A stretch of DNA of 64,000 nt from Catellatospora vulcania (GTDB lineage Bacteria > Actinomycetota > Actinomycetes > Mycobacteriales > Micromonosporaceae), in contig NZ_WARX01000025.1 of NCBI RefSeq assembly GCF_009720385.1, forward strand, positions 156,306 to 220,305, given 5' to 3'. Shown here one piece after another: positions 18,289-27,768 of this stretch; position 1 is the stretch's first letter; each line of letters starts with the position of its first letter. The position numbers and the translations under genes were made by a program. The notes beneath the pieces are model-generated. The model saw only the letters and a program-made list of their open reading frames with translations, was not told the origin of the DNA and searched no databases.

Positions 18289-20691
18289 TCACTCCAACGG
18301 GCGCGTCGGGAGCACGACGGAAAGCTTCCCGTCGGCGAGCACGACCGCCAGGTCCCCGCTGACGTCGGTGCGCTGCACCCGCGCGCCCCGCCCGGCCAGC
18401 CGCGCCAGCACCGACGCGCTCGGATGGCCGTAGTCGTTGCCCTCCCCCACGCTGACCAGCGCGATCCTCGGCGCGACAGCGTCCAGGAAGGACGGTTCCT
18501 GAAACGCGCTGCCATGGTGGGCGACCTTGAGCACGTCGGCGGACACGTCCACGCCCGCTCCCAGCAGCGCCTGCTGCCGCTCGGACTCGGCGTCCCCGGT
18601 CAGCAGCACCCGTACTCCGCGCACGGTCGCCACGAGCATGAGGGAGTTGTTGTTCGGGTCGCTGCGGGTGCCCCGCTCAGGCGGCGCGGGCAGCACTTCC
18701 AGCCGTACGTCGCCGACCGTCCAGCCGCCGGACTCCGGCGCGTCGGACACCGGAACCCGGTGCGCGGCCGCGGCCCGGACGACAGCCTCCCGGCCCATGG
18801 CAGGTTCGGGCCATGGTGTGGTGAGCACCGCGCCGACCCGGCGCCCGGCGAGCACGCCGTCCAGCCCGCCGATGTGGTCCACGTGGAAGTGGCTGACCAG
18901 CAGCAACGGCACCTCGTCCACGTCCAGCTCGCGCAGGCAGCGGTCGACGTCGCGGGGCTTCGGCCCGGCGTCGACGACCACGGCCGCGCCGTCGCCCGCG
19001 TTGAGCACGGTGGCGTCGCCCTGCCCCACGTCACACGCCACGACGAGCCAGTCGTCGGGAGGCCAGCCGCCGGTGAGCACCCGCACCGGCAGCGCGCCGA
19101 GGACCGCCGCCAGCGCGATGACGGCGGCCAGCCGACGTACCGCGGGACGCCGGAAACCGATCATGAGCAGCACGGTCAGCCCGGCCAGCAGCAGCGCTCC
19201 CGGCGGCCCGCCCGGCCACGGCAGCACACCCGCGGGCACCTCGGCACCCACTCTCGCGACCGTGACCAGCCACCAGGCGGGCCAGCTGCCGAGCCAGGCG
19301 GCGAACTCGGCCCCGGCCGGCCACACCGGTGACAGCAGCGCGGCGGCCACGCCGGTGACGGTCGCGGGCGCGATCGCGGGCACCGCGACCAGATTCGCCG
19401 GCACGGCGACCAGGCTCAGCGTGCCGCTGATGCCCGCGACCACCGGGGCGCAGGCCAGCTGCGCGGCGGCGGGCACGGCCAGCGCCTCAGCGGCGCCCGC
19501 CGGGACCCTCCGGCGGCGCAGCGCGTCGCGCATCGGCGGCGCGAGCAGCAGCAGCCCGGCGGTCGCGAGCACCGACAGCGCGAACCCCGCGTCGGCGGCC
19601 AGCTCGGGATCGGCCATCAGCAGGATCGCCGCACCCGCCGACAGCGCGGGCAGCGCCGCCCGGGACCGGCCGGACGCGAGCGCCAGCAGCGCGATCCCAC
19701 CCATCACCGCGGCCCGCAGCACGCTCGGCGACGGCCGCGCCAGGATCACGAACCCGACCACGGACAGCGCGCACACCACCGCGATCAGCCGTGGCCCGGC
19801 TCGGCTGAAGCGGGCCAGCAGCAGCACTGCCCCGGTGACGATTGCTACGTTACTGCCCGAAACAGCTGTTAGATGGGTCATCCCGGTGTCCCTAAAGGAC
19901 TGTTCGACCGCCGGGTCGAGGCGGCTGGTGTCACCCACCACGAGACCCGGCAGCAGCCCGCCCGTAGCCGCGTCCAGCGGCGCGCAGGCCCGCTGCAACC
20001 CCGCACGCAGCCCACCTGCCGCGCGCTGCGTCCACGACGCCTCACCCAGCAGTTCCGGCGGCCGCTCGGTGGACAGCACCGCCGCCCGCAGGTCACCGCC
20101 CCGGGACGGCCCGAACCGCGCGGGCACCCGCACCCGCTGCCCCGGCAGCAGCCCCGCCCAACCGTCCCCACTGGCCAACACCAGCACCCCGACATCGGTA
20201 CGCAGGTCGCCCGCCTGCTCCAGGTCCGCCCCCACCACCCAGGTCGCGGGCCGCCCGACCACCCCGGGCGACCGGTGCGGATCATCCCGCATGGTGAGCA
20301 CCACAGTCGTCGAGACGTGCCCGTCCACCAGCGCGACGATCTCCGCCGCATCCCGCGCCGCCAGCCGCGCCCCGGTCGCCGCCGCACCACACAGCACCCC
20401 GAGAAAAATCCCGGCCACGATCCACCGCCACGAGCCACGCCACGCCTCGCTCGCAGTTTCGGGGAAACTGCGCGAAACGTGGTCGTCGTTCGTGCAGTTT
20501 CCCCGAAACTGCAGACCGAAGCGGCGGCGCACCCGCCGTGAGACGTGGTCGCGGGCGAAGAGCAGGGCGGTGCCGAGTGCACCGACGGCACCGAGGACCA
20601 GAGTGACGCCGAGGCCGGTGAACAGCGCGGTGAGCGATGCCGCCCAGCAGCCCAGGGCGAACGGGGCCAGCCGCAGGTCGGGACCGTCCAT
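18289..20691 (-). CDS. comEC: ComEC/Rec2 family DNA-uptake channel protein
   Basis: 800 residues. An N-terminal OB-like DUF4131 region with flanking membrane helices, the multi-helix Competence domain ('LTAVSGSNVAIV'), and a C-terminal metallo-beta-lactamase domain with 'SHFHVDHIGG' (near residue 597) and 'VAHHGS'. In competent bacteria ComEC carries single-stranded DNA across the membrane. Whether this strain takes up DNA is unknown. The start codon overlaps the comEA stop (TGATG). Oddity: residues 60-80 are encoded by an inverted-repeat element (20453-20512) that seems to have been inserted in frame between the first membrane helices and the DUF4131 region. Confidence 0.93.
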   Translation of the reverse strand: MDGPDLRLAPFALGCWAASLTALFTGLGVTLVLGAVGALGTALLFARDHVSRRVRRRFGLQFRGNCTNDDHVSRSFPETASEAWRGSWRWIVAGIFLGVLCGAAATGARLAARDAAEIVALVDGHVSTTVVLTMRDDPHRSPGVVGRPATWVVGADLEQAGDLRTDVGVLVLASGDGWAGLLPGQRVRVPARFGPSRGGDLRAAVLSTERPPELLGEASWTQRAAGGLRAGLQRACAPLDAATGGLLPGLVVGDTSRLDPAVEQSFRDTGMTHLTAVSGSNVAIVTGAVLLLARFSRAGPRLIAVVCALSVVGFVILARPSPSVLRAAVMGGIALLALASGRSRAALPALSAGAAILLMADPELAADAGFALSVLATAGLLLLAPPMRDALRRRRVPAGAAEALAVPAAAQLACAPVVAGISGTLSLVAVPANLVAVPAIAPATVTGVAAALLSPVWPAGAEFAAWLGSWPAWWLVTVARVGAEVPAGVLPWPGGPPGALLLAGLTVLLMIGFRRPAVRRLAAVIALAAVLGALPVRVLTGGWPPDDWLVVACDVGQGDATVLNAGDGAAVVVDAGPKPRDVDRCLRELDVDEVPLLLVSHFHVDHIGGLDGVLAGRRVGAVLTTPWPEPAMGREAVVRAAAAHRVPVSDAPESGGWTVGDVRLEVLPAPPERGTRSDPNNNSLMLVATVRGVRVLLTGDAESERQQALLGAGVDVSADVLKVAHHGSAFQEPSFLDAVAPRIALVSVGEGNDYGHPSASVLARLAGRGARVQRTDVSGDLAVVLADGKLSVVLPTRPLE
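20453..20512. repeat. Palindromic element inside comEC
   Basis: Left arm GCAGTTTCGGGGAAACTGC (20453-20471), right arm the exact complement (20494-20512), 22-base spacer with further partial pairing. Each arm is itself a small near-palindrome. The 60-base length is a multiple of three and keeps the comEC frame open. No second copy was noticed in this window. Confidence 0.85.
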
Positions 20692-21785
20692 CAGACCGTG
20701 ACCAGGTCCTTGAGCTGGGCGTACTTCGACTCCCCGATGCCTTCGACCTGGCGCAGGTCGCCGACGCTGCGGAAGTCTCCATGCCGGGCCCGGTGGTCCA
20801 GGATGCGTTGTGCCAGCACGGGGCCCACCCCCGGCAGCGCGTCGAGCTGAGCGAGAGTCGCGGTGTTCAGGTTCACCGGTCCTGCACCCGGCCCTGTCCC
20901 GGCGGCCGGACCGTCCGCGGCGGCCACGCCCGGCACCCCGATCGCGATCAGCTCGCCGTCGGTGACCTTGCGGGCCAGGTTCACCGCGGACAGGTCGGTG
21001 TCAGGCAGCACCCCGCCCGCCGCCTCGACCGCGTCCGCGACCCGGGCACCCGCAGGCAGCATGACCAGGCCCGGCTTGCGAACCCGCCCGGTCACCGCCA
21101 CGACCAGCAGCGTCGGCGACGGCGACGCGACCGGTCGGCCCGACTCCGCGACCGGCACCGGCACGGGTTCGGGCACAGGCTCGACGGACGGGCGCGCCTG
21201 CCAGGCCAGGTATGCCGCACCCGCAACCACCAGCGCGGCGACGGCTGCCAGTGCCCGCAGCCCGCGCCTCCCAGGATCGAACGCCGCCCGGCCCGGCAGC
21301 GCGCTCGGCGATTCGCCCACCACCGGAACACCTTCCGCATCCGGTAGCGCGCGACCCGGGAAAGCGGTCGGGACGGCGGCGTTCGGCACGACTTCGGTGG
21401 CGGCGGTGGAGTGCGCCGGGAGCACGCCACGCGACGTGGCCACTGGCAGCACGGCTTCAGCGGCGGTCGCGGGGTGCATCGGGAGCACGCCGTGCGACGT
21501 CGCCACCGGCAGCACACCGTGGACGACCGCCGCCGGCGGCTTGGCCACCCGCGGCGCGCCAGACGGCGACAGGACATGGGTGTGCGGGTCGCCCGAGGCG
21601 GTCGGGTCCAGCGGCAACAACTGGCGAGCGGGCCGGGACAGCGCGAAATCGGGCAGGACGTCGAGGAACGGCGCGTCCAGGAGGTCCGGCCAGGGCGGCG
21701 ACGCGCTGGCCGGGGTGAGTACGCGGTGCAGCCGGCCGAGGTCGGCCTCGGCGGGCGGCGGCTTACGGAACGGGGACGACGGCAC
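20691..21785 (-). CDS. comEA: ComEA family DNA-binding protein
   Basis: 364 residues. A long N-terminal region (about 190 residues) rich in Ala, Pro and Val, with imperfect 'GVLPxxxATAAxxVLPVATSxGVLP' repeats, leads to a membrane segment ('[18 protein letters not shown]'). It is followed by an SLBB domain ('[21 protein letters not shown]') and a C-terminal helix-hairpin-helix pair ('[19 protein letters not shown]', '[16 protein letters not shown]'). ComEA binds double-stranded DNA at the cell surface and passes it to ComEC. The cytoplasmic extension is longer than usual. Start (GTG 21785) is uncertain. It is the first gene of the comEA-comEC-holA unit. Confidence 0.9.
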   Translation of the reverse strand: MPSSPFRKPPPAEADLGRLHRVLTPASASPPWPDLLDAPFLDVLPDFALSRPARQLLPLDPTASGDPHTHVLSPSGAPRVAKPPAAVVHGVLPVATSHGVLPMHPATAAEAVLPVATSRGVLPAHSTAATEVVPNAAVPTAFPGRALPDAEGVPVVGESPSALPGRAAFDPGRRGLRALAAVAALVVAGAAYLAWQARPSVEPVPEPVPVPVAESGRPVASPSPTLLVVAVTGRVRKPGLVMLPAGARVADAVEAAGGVLPDTDLSAVNLARKVTDGELIAIGVPGVAAADGPAAGTGPGAGPVNLNTATLAQLDALPGVGPVLAQRILDHRARHGDFRSVGDLRQVEGIGESKYAQLKDLVTV

Positions 21786-22097
21786 GGGGCCACGGTAGGG
21801 GCGGGCGCGCGGTGGGCGTACGCCTCAATTCTTGTGCCTGTGGACGACGGGCCGGTTGTGGACAACCGCCTGATCAAGGCCCTGGTGTGTTATGGCCGCA
21901 GCAGGGGCGAGTATTCGTCCGATCACGACTGCCGGTGTCACGCCACCTCAATAAACAGTTTTGACGTTACGAATCATCGATCGCTGTTAACCGCACTGCC
22001 GCAACGGATTCATCTGCTCCTAGGTTCTGCGTCACCCCTTCGCGGTCGGCGTCATCGGGACCCGGCCGCGGGGTGGGATCTCTGGGAGGAGAGAACC
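21786..22097. other. Divergent upstream region, comEA and S8 protease
   Basis: No gene is seen in these 312 bases. The part nearest the protease (about 21950-22010) is AT-rich for this genome (AATAAACAGTTTTGACGTTA) and is the likely protease promoter; a GGGAGGAGAG ribosome binding site ends at 22093. No clear operator was recognised. Confidence 0.5.
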
Positions 22098-24056
22098 TTG
22101 CGGCATCGAGTTTCCGCCCTGGGCTTCGCGATCATCGTCGCGTTCGCCGGGGCGCTCGGCTCCGGTGGGCCGGCAAACGCCGCCCCCGCCGGCGCTGAGG
22201 CCAGCATCCTGTACGCCGACAGCCCGGGTGCGGTCGCCGACCGCTACATCGTGGTGTTCAAGGACTCCGCGGTGCCCGCGAGCACCGTCGGCACCAAGGC
22301 ACGTGACCTGGCCGGCCGCTTCGGCGGCAAGACGCGCCACGTCTACACCGCCGGTCTGCGCGGCTTCTCGGTCGGCATGACCGCGGCGCAGGCGCGCAAG
22401 CTGGCCGCCGACCCCGCGGTCGCCTCCGTCGAGGCGGTGCAGCGCATCGGCATCCTGGACACCCAGAACAATCCCCCGAACTGGGGCGACGACCGCATCG
22501 ACCAGGCGAACCTGCCACTGAACCAGGCGTACACGTACCCCACCAACCCGGGTCAGGGGGTGACGGTCTATGTGCTCGACACCGGCATCAACGCCAACCA
22601 CGTCGAGTTCACCGGCCGCGTCAAGCAGGGCACGGACATGGTGGACGACGACAGCACGCCGACGGACTGCCACGGACACGGCACGCACGTGGCCGGCACC
22701 GCCGTGGGCACCAGCTACGGCGTGGCCAAGAAGGCCTCCGTGGCATCCGTCCGGGTGCTGAACTGCCAGGGCAGCGGCACCAACGACGACCTCATCGCGG
22801 GCATCAACTGGGTGCGCACCAACGCCCAGAAGCCGGCCGTGGTGAACTACAGCATCGGCTGCCAGAGCCGCTGCACCAGCCAGGCCATGGACAGCGCCGT
22901 GTCGAGCCTCATCTCGTCGGGCGTGCAGTTCGTCCAGGCGGCGGGCAACTCCTCCGACGACGCCTGCTACTACAGCCCGCAGGCCGTCGCCGCGGCGGTC
23001 ACCGTCGGCAACACCAGCAGCAACGACGCCCGCAACAGCAGCAGCAACTACGGCTCCTGCCTGGACATCTTCGCGCCGGGCACGAGCATCGTGTCGGCGT
23101 CGTACTCCAGCAACACCGGCACCGCCACGATGACCGGCACCTCGATGGCCTCGCCGCACACGGCCGGCGCCGCCGCGGTGTACCTGGGCCTGAACCCCAA
23201 CGCCACGCCCGCCCAGGTGCGGGACGCGCTGGTGAACAACGCCACCACGGGCAAGGTCACCTCGCCGGGGACGGGTTCGCCGAACCGGCTGCTCTACACG
23301 GGCTTCATGAACGGCGGGACCAACCCCAACAACCCGTCGGTCACCAACCCGGGTAACAAGAGCGGCGTGGTCGGGCAGTCGGCCAGCCTCCAGATGCAGG
23401 CTTCCGGCGGCACGTCGCCGTACACCTGGAGCGCCTCGGGCCTGCCGGCCGGGCTGTCGATCAGCTCGTCCAGCGGCCTGATCTCGGGCACCCCGACCAC
23501 CGCGGGCACCTCGAACGTCACGGTGACGGTCACCGACTCGGCGAGCAAGACCGGGTCGACGAACTTCACCTGGACGATCACCACCGGTGGCGGCGGCTGC
23601 ACCGCGGCGCAGGTCGTCGGCAACGCCGGCTTCGAGAGCGGCACCACGCCGTGGACGGCCGACACGGGCGTCGTCGGCGCCTGGGCGGGCTCGGGCTACC
23701 CGGGCAAGACCGGCACCCGCAGCGCGTGGCTGGGCGGCCAGGGCCAGACCCAGACCGACTGGGTACAGCAGTCGGTGACGATCCCGGCCGGCTGCACCAG
23801 CGCCACGCTGCGCTACTGGGTGCGCATCACCACCGCCGAGACCGACGGACAGGTCTGGGACCGGCTGACGGTGACCATGGGCAGCACGACCGTGGCCACC
23901 GCCACCAACCTCGACGCCAACTCCGCCTACGTGGAGAAGGTCGTCAACGTGGGCCAGTTCGCCGGGCAGACGGTGACGCTGAAGTTCAACGGCGTCGAGG
24001 ACCAGTCGCTGCAGACCAGCTGGGTCATCGACGATGTGACCATCAACGTCTCCTGA
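22098..24056 (+). CDS. Secreted subtilisin-like serine protease (S8), multidomain
   Basis: 652 residues starting at TTG after GGGAGGAGAG. Order: signal peptide; inhibitor I9 propeptide ('[10 protein letters not shown]...GFSVGMT'); S8 catalytic domain with Asp in 'VYVLDTGIN', His in 'GHGTHVAG' and Ser in 'GTSMASPH'; a Pro/Asn linker; a putative Ig (He_PIG-like) domain '[16 protein letters not shown]...[10 protein letters not shown]'; and a C-terminal beta-sandwich ending '[12 protein letters not shown]', like those of secreted bacterial proteases. The catalytic domain is of the proteinase K/aqualysin type with paired Cys. It has its own promoter and a terminator follows. Confidence 0.93.
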   Translation: MRHRVSALGFAIIVAFAGALGSGGPANAAPAGAEASILYADSPGAVADRYIVVFKDSAVPASTVGTKARDLAGRFGGKTRHVYTAGLRGFSVGMTAAQARKLAADPAVASVEAVQRIGILDTQNNPPNWGDDRIDQANLPLNQAYTYPTNPGQGVTVYVLDTGINANHVEFTGRVKQGTDMVDDDSTPTDCHGHGTHVAGTAVGTSYGVAKKASVASVRVLNCQGSGTNDDLIAGINWVRTNAQKPAVVNYSIGCQSRCTSQAMDSAVSSLISSGVQFVQAAGNSSDDACYYSPQAVAAAVTVGNTSSNDARNSSSNYGSCLDIFAPGTSIVSASYSSNTGTATMTGTSMASPHTAGAAAVYLGLNPNATPAQVRDALVNNATTGKVTSPGTGSPNRLLYTGFMNGGTNPNNPSVTNPGNKSGVVGQSASLQMQASGGTSPYTWSASGLPAGLSISSSSGLISGTPTTAGTSNVTVTVTDSASKTGSTNFTWTITTGGGGCTAAQVVGNAGFESGTTPWTADTGVVGAWAGSGYPGKTGTRSAWLGGQGQTQTDWVQQSVTIPAGCTSATLRYWVRITTAETDGQVWDRLTVTMGSTTVATATNLDANSAYVEKVVNVGQFAGQTVTLKFNGVEDQSLQTSWVIDDVTINVS

Positions 24057-24083
24057 CCAGGGGACGGGGACGGGGGGAACGAG

Positions 24084-24114
24084 CGGCCGGGCATCTCACG
24101 ACGATGCCCGGCCG
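24084..24114 (+). terminator. Terminator hairpin after the S8 protease
   Basis: CGGCCGGGCAT (24084-24094) pairs with ATGCCCGGCCG (24104-24114); nine-base loop, T-rich start of the following bases (TTCATT). The convergent HTH gene ends at 24116, so it may work for both strands. Confidence 0.85.
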
Positions 24115-24115
24115 T

Positions 24116-25054
24116 TCATTCCCACTCCCAGCGCATGCCGACGATGCCCGGCGGGATGTCCGCCGCGACCAGGTGCGCACCGTGCGTCGAGCCGATCCAC
24201 ACCTCGCGTACGCCCTGGTCGGGGGCGTGCAGGCCGCGCCGCTCGAAGCGGTAGCAGCGGGCCGGCACCGCGTCGCGGTCGAACTGCACCTGCAGCACGT
24301 ACTCCCCGACCGGCACCGAGAAGCCGCGGTAGTAGTTGTCGGTGGCGACCAGCGAGCCGCTCTCGAACTCGTACTCGACGACGACGGTGTCGCCCTGCGA
24401 GAGCATCCGGTCGAAAATGATCTCGGCGGCCTGCAGGCCCGATTCCGGATCCGAGCGCACCCGGCCCAGCCGGCAGTTGCGCAGGGCGTGCACGCCGGTG
24501 GGCGCGCCCAGGTCGTCGGTGCGGAAGATGCCGACGGTGCGCGACACCCGGTCCACGTTGGCCCGCAACACCTGGCGGCAGTTGAGCCGCAGCTCCTGAC
24601 GCTGCGCCCCCACCTGGTACAGGTCGTGCAGGCTGATCCGGGTGAGCTCGTGATAGGTCCACCGGTCCAGCTCACGGATGATCTTCGAGACGCTGTTGCC
24701 GTCCTCGAAGAGCCGGTCGATGTCGATGGTCCCCGGCGGCTGGTTGAGCCAGCGGCCGCGGGGCCGGCGCGGGCCGAGCTGGGCGATGAGCGATTCGGCG
24801 GGCAGTGACAGGATCTGTTCCAGCATCCGCACGGCCTTCATGGACTCGGGACGCTCGGGACGGCTGCGACCGCGCCGCCAGTAGCTGAGGGTGGCCAGGC
24901 TGACGCTGATGCCGGCGGCGGACAGTTTCTCCTGGATCTCCTCCGGCCGGATGCCCCGGTCCTCGATGGCCAGGTGCAGGGCGGCGGAGAACGGGCCGGT
25001 ACGCAGCGCATGCGCCAGGTCCCGGCCGAGAAGTTCAGAACGAGCCTTCTCCAT
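24116..25054 (-). CDS. Helix-turn-helix protein with large C-terminal domain
   Basis: 312 residues from the ATG at 25054; no clear ribosome binding site, and an ATG-less upstream extension is possible. Residues about 24-72 form an XRE/Cro-like DNA-binding region ('PEEIQEKLSAAGISVSLATLSYWRRG'). The remaining 200 or so residues are mostly beta strands ('GDTVVVEYEFESG', 'YYRGFSVPVGEYVLQVQFD') and could form a ligand-sensing sandwich; I do not recognise the family by name. A transcription regulator of unknown target. Its neighbours (protease, DegV operon) give no hint. Confidence 0.75.
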   Translation of the reverse strand: MEKARSELLGRDLAHALRTGPFSAALHLAIEDRGIRPEEIQEKLSAAGISVSLATLSYWRRGRSRPERPESMKAVRMLEQILSLPAESLIAQLGPRRPRGRWLNQPPGTIDIDRLFEDGNSVSKIIRELDRWTYHELTRISLHDLYQVGAQRQELRLNCRQVLRANVDRVSRTVGIFRTDDLGAPTGVHALRNCRLGRVRSDPESGLQAAEIIFDRMLSQGDTVVVEYEFESGSLVATDNYYRGFSVPVGEYVLQVQFDRDAVPARCYRFERRGLHAPDQGVREVWIGSTHGAHLVAADIPPGIVGMRWEWE

Positions 25055-25131
25055 GAACGCTGAGTATCGACACTCCCCCGCCCAGGCGCTACCCATCCGG
25101 GCCACGCGATGCGCCCCACCCCTCGCCCGCT

Positions 25132-25196
25132 ATAGACGTTGGCCTATCTGGATGAGTTTTCTGCGATCGAAGTCATCCAGATAGGCCGACGTCTAT
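25132..25196. repeat. Repeat family C, copy C1 (long hairpin)
   Basis: Arms of 24 bases: left begins ATAGACGTTGGCCTATCTGG (25132-25155), right is its complement (25173-25196) except one T/G wobble position. Loop of 17 bases with core TTTTCTGCGATCG. It lies 64 bases beyond the DegV stop. The copy at 28395 has the same wobble and nearly the same loop. Confidence 0.92.
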
Positions 25197-25259
25197 GAAA
25201 GGCACGAGCCGTGAGCCACCGGCCACAGGCCGCGAACCGCGCCGACCGCGCGGGGCGGG

Positions 25260-26138
25260 TCAGAGCTGGTCGTCGAGGAGGGACTGGGCCGCCTCGGGGA
25301 GGCGGTGCACGACGACACCGGCCAGGCCGGGGCCGACATGCGCGGCCACCACGGCACCGACCTCGCTGGTGTACAGCTCACACAGCCGGTCGCCAAGACG
25401 TTCACGCAGCGCCCCCGCGATCCACTCGGCCCGCTCCGCGGCAGCCAGGTGGTGCACGGCCACCTCGACGGGCCCGTCACCGGCCGCCTCCAGCGCGAGC
25501 GCGACCAGCCGGTCCAGCGCACGGGCGGCGGTGCGCACCTTGTCGCGCATGGTGATGCCGCCCGCGGAGACCTCCAGCAGGGGCTTGACCGCCAGCGCGG
25601 TGCCCAGCAGGGCGGAGGCGGCGTTGATGCGGCCACCGCGGCGCAGGTGCTCCAGCGTGTCCACGTAGAAGAAGGTGCTGGTGCGTTCGATGGTGTGCAG
25701 GGCCGCGTCGCGTACCCCCGCCAGGTCTTCGCCCTGCGCCGCGGCCCGCACCGCGGCCAGGGCAGGGAAGCCCACGCCCATCGCGGCCGAGCAGGAGTCG
25801 ATCACCTCGACGGGCCCGGCCGCCTCGCCGGCCGCGGTCGACGCGGCCCCGAGCGTGCCGGACAGCGCACCGGCCAGGTGCACCGAGACGATGCCGTCCA
25901 CCCCGGTCGCGAACAGCTTGTCGTAGACCTGGGCGAACTCGGCCGGGGTGGGCTGGGAGGTGGTCACCGCGACCCGGCGGGCGGCCAGCGCGACGGCGAC
26001 CTCGGCCGGGCTGACCTCGACACCTTCCCGGCCGGACACGCCGCCGAGCACGACGTGCAGCGGCACGACGGTCAGCGACCCGTCCGCGACGGTGGCGGGC
26101 AGGTAGGCAGTGGAGTCGGTGACGACCGCTACGGACAT
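25260..26138 (-). CDS. DegV family fatty-acid-binding protein
   Basis: 292 residues with the DegV layout: 'VVTDSTAYLP' at the start, 'TSQPTPAEFAQVYDKL', 'VSVHLAGALSGTLGAA' and 'FYVDTLEHLRRGGRI'. DegV/FakB proteins hold a fatty acid, which in firmicutes is phosphorylated by FakA; no FakA is present here, so the actinobacterial role is unsettled. It is the last gene of the run nadD-rsfS-phosphatase-lipoprotein-DegV, 17 bases after the lipoprotein. The same order (rsfS, phosphatase, DegV) is known from mycobacteria. Confidence 0.92.
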   Translation of the reverse strand: MSVAVVTDSTAYLPATVADGSLTVVPLHVVLGGVSGREGVEVSPAEVAVALAARRVAVTTSQPTPAEFAQVYDKLFATGVDGIVSVHLAGALSGTLGAASTAAGEAAGPVEVIDSCSAAMGVGFPALAAVRAAAQGEDLAGVRDAALHTIERTSTFFYVDTLEHLRRGGRINAASALLGTALAVKPLLEVSAGGITMRDKVRTAARALDRLVALALEAAGDGPVEVAVHHLAAAERAEWIAGALRERLGDRLCELYTSEVGAVVAAHVGPGLAGVVVHRLPEAAQSLLDDQL

Positions 26139-26155
26139 GCGGGCACGTTAACCGG

Positions 26156-26590
26156 TCACGACGACTGCGCCGAGATGACCTCGAGCACAGGGCCCATCTG
26201 GCAGATCGTCATGACGTCGTCGCGCAGCCGGCCGCGGATCGACACGGTGGCGCCGGGCTTGACGATGTTCGGGTCACCGCCCATCAGCTGGTACGTGGTG
26301 CCGGTGTCGGCGCGCAGCACGGTGCAGCCGCCCTCCAGCTCCACCCGCTCGACCCGGCCGCGCACCGAGATGACCTGGCCGTCCTTGGCGGGCGGCGGCA
26401 CCACGGGGCCGGACATGCTCGGCTTCGGCTTGCCACCCGGGCTGACGGGCGGCACGGCGGAGGCCGACGGTTGCGGGGTCACGGAACTGCCCACCTCCGG
26501 CTCCTCGGTCGGGGCGCAGGCCGTGAGCAGGAGACCGCCCAGCAGCGCGCCGGTCAGCAACAGATGAGTGAGGGGGCTTCGCGTGGTCAT
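26156..26590 (-). CDS. Small lipoprotein with OB-like domain
   Basis: 144 residues. A lipoprotein signal peptide ends in the lipobox L-T-A-C25, followed by a Pro/Ser/Lys-rich spacer to about residue 80 and a compact C-terminal domain ('VISVRGRVERVELEGGC...GATVSIRGRLRDD') of OB-fold type with two Cys that could pair. The ATG at 26590 is chosen because it puts the signal peptide at the N-terminus. It lies inside the nadD-DegV run, between the phosphatase and DegV. Role unknown; probably anchored on the outer face of the membrane. Confidence 0.82.
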   Translation of the reverse strand: MTTRSPLTHLLLTGALLGGLLLTACAPTEEPEVGSSVTPQPSASAVPPVSPGGKPKPSMSGPVVPPPAKDGQVISVRGRVERVELEGGCTVLRADTGTTYQLMGGDPNIVKPGATVSIRGRLRDDVMTICQMGPVLEVISAQSS

Positions 26591-26634
26591 GTCAGTTCGG
26601 ACGCTACCGCCCTGGCGCAAGTTGCGCGAGTGGG

Positions 26635-27261
26635 TCACACGCCGACGTTGTACGCCGACAGCCGCCACCCGTACGACGACTGCAGGATCAGGTCGACCCA
26701 GTGGCAGTTCTGCACCGGCGCGACCGTCGGCAGCATCTCCTCGGGCCAGCCCAGCAGCGCGGCCACCCCGTACTTGATGGCGCCGCCGTGACTGACCAGG
26801 ACCGTGGTGGCCCCGGGTGCCCGCTCGGCGGCCTGCCGGATCGTCTCGCTGACCCGCTTGCCCAGGTCGGGCAGCGACTCGACGCCGTCGCCCGGATCCG
26901 GGTCAGCGGCGCGCCAGCGGGCGTACGAGTCCGGGAAGCGCTCGCGCACCTCCGGGGTGGTCAGCCCCTGCCAGGAGCCGAAGTGCCGCTCGCGCAGCCG
27001 GGCGTCGCGCTCGGGCGTGAGCCCGGTCAGCTCGGCCAGCGGCGCGGCGGTCATCGTGCAACGGCTCAGGTCGCTGGTGATCATGCGCGAGGCCCCGCTG
27101 CGCGCGAGCATCACGGCCGCGGCCTGGGCCTGCGCCCGGCCGCGGTCGTTGACCGGCACGTCCAGCTGTCCCTGGACCCGCTGCTCGGCGTTCCAGTCGG
27201 TGTTGCCGTGCCGCCACAGCAGGACGCGAGTGATCGCCTCCTGCCCCCTTTCCAGGCTCAC
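26635..27261 (-). CDS. Histidine phosphatase family protein
   Basis: 208 residues. The phosphohistidine motif is in 'LLWRHGNTDWN' and the second His in 'LVSHGG', both standard for the phosphoglycerate-mutase-like superfamily. Its position directly after rsfS matches mycobacterial GpgP, a glucosyl-3-phosphoglycerate phosphatase of methylglucose lipopolysaccharide synthesis, so that activity is possible, but position alone does not prove it. The GTG start overlaps the rsfS stop (GTGA), implying coupled translation. Confidence 0.88.
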   Translation of the reverse strand: MSLERGQEAITRVLLWRHGNTDWNAEQRVQGQLDVPVNDRGRAQAQAAAVMLARSGASRMITSDLSRCTMTAAPLAELTGLTPERDARLRERHFGSWQGLTTPEVRERFPDSYARWRAADPDPGDGVESLPDLGKRVSETIRQAAERAPGATTVLVSHGGAIKYGVAALLGWPEEMLPTVAPVQNCHWVDLILQSSYGWRLSAYNVGV

Positions 27262-27647
27262 GCAGCGTCCTGGGTGGCCAGGTCCCGGTCGACGAACTCG
27301 ATCCGGGCGCAGTCCTTCCAGAGCCGGTCGAGGGCGTAGAACTCGCGCTCCTCGCTGTGCTGGATGTGCACGACGATGTCGCCGAAGTCGAGCAGCACCC
27401 AGCGGCCGGCCCGCTCGCCTTCGCGGCGGATCGGCTTGGCCTTCTCGGGCAGCTGCATCAGGGCGTCTTCGACAGCGTCGACGATGGCCAGGACCTGGCG
27501 CTCGTTCGGAGCGGAGGCGACCACGAAGACGTCGGTGAGGACGAGCTGCTCGCCCACGTCCATCAGGACGATGTCCTCGGCCTTCTTGTCGGCGGCCGCC
27601 TGCGCGGCGGCCAGGGCCATCTCGACGGCACGCTCGGTTGCGGGCAC
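27258..27647 (-). CDS. rsfS: Ribosome silencing factor RsfS
   Basis: 129 residues. RsfS binds L14 on the 50S subunit and blocks subunit joining when nutrients are scarce. Recognisable are 'AADKKAEDIVLMDV', 'TDVFVVASAPNERQV' and 'WVLLDFGDIVVHIQ'. The GTG at 27647 follows AAAGGACC and gives the family's usual N-terminus. It lies 121 bases after nadD, a common partner, and overlaps the downstream phosphatase gene. Confidence 0.96.
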   Translation of the reverse strand: MPATERAVEMALAAAQAAADKKAEDIVLMDVGEQLVLTDVFVVASAPNERQVLAIVDAVEDALMQLPEKAKPIRREGERAGRWVLLDFGDIVVHIQHSEEREFYALDRLWKDCARIEFVDRDLATQDAA

Positions 27648-27768
27648 CTTGGTCCTTTCGTCGGTGGCCTGTCCGCGATGCTCGCGATCAGGCTCAGCAT
27701 CCAGAGTCTCACAAGGATTACCCGGTACGCCGCCGAGATAGTCACGCGGTGGGCCCGGACACCCGGAA

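Noticed and set aside
18289..21785. Proof of natural competence from comEA-comEC
   Set aside because: These genes are kept in many actinobacteria not known to take up DNA; other competence genes are not in the window.
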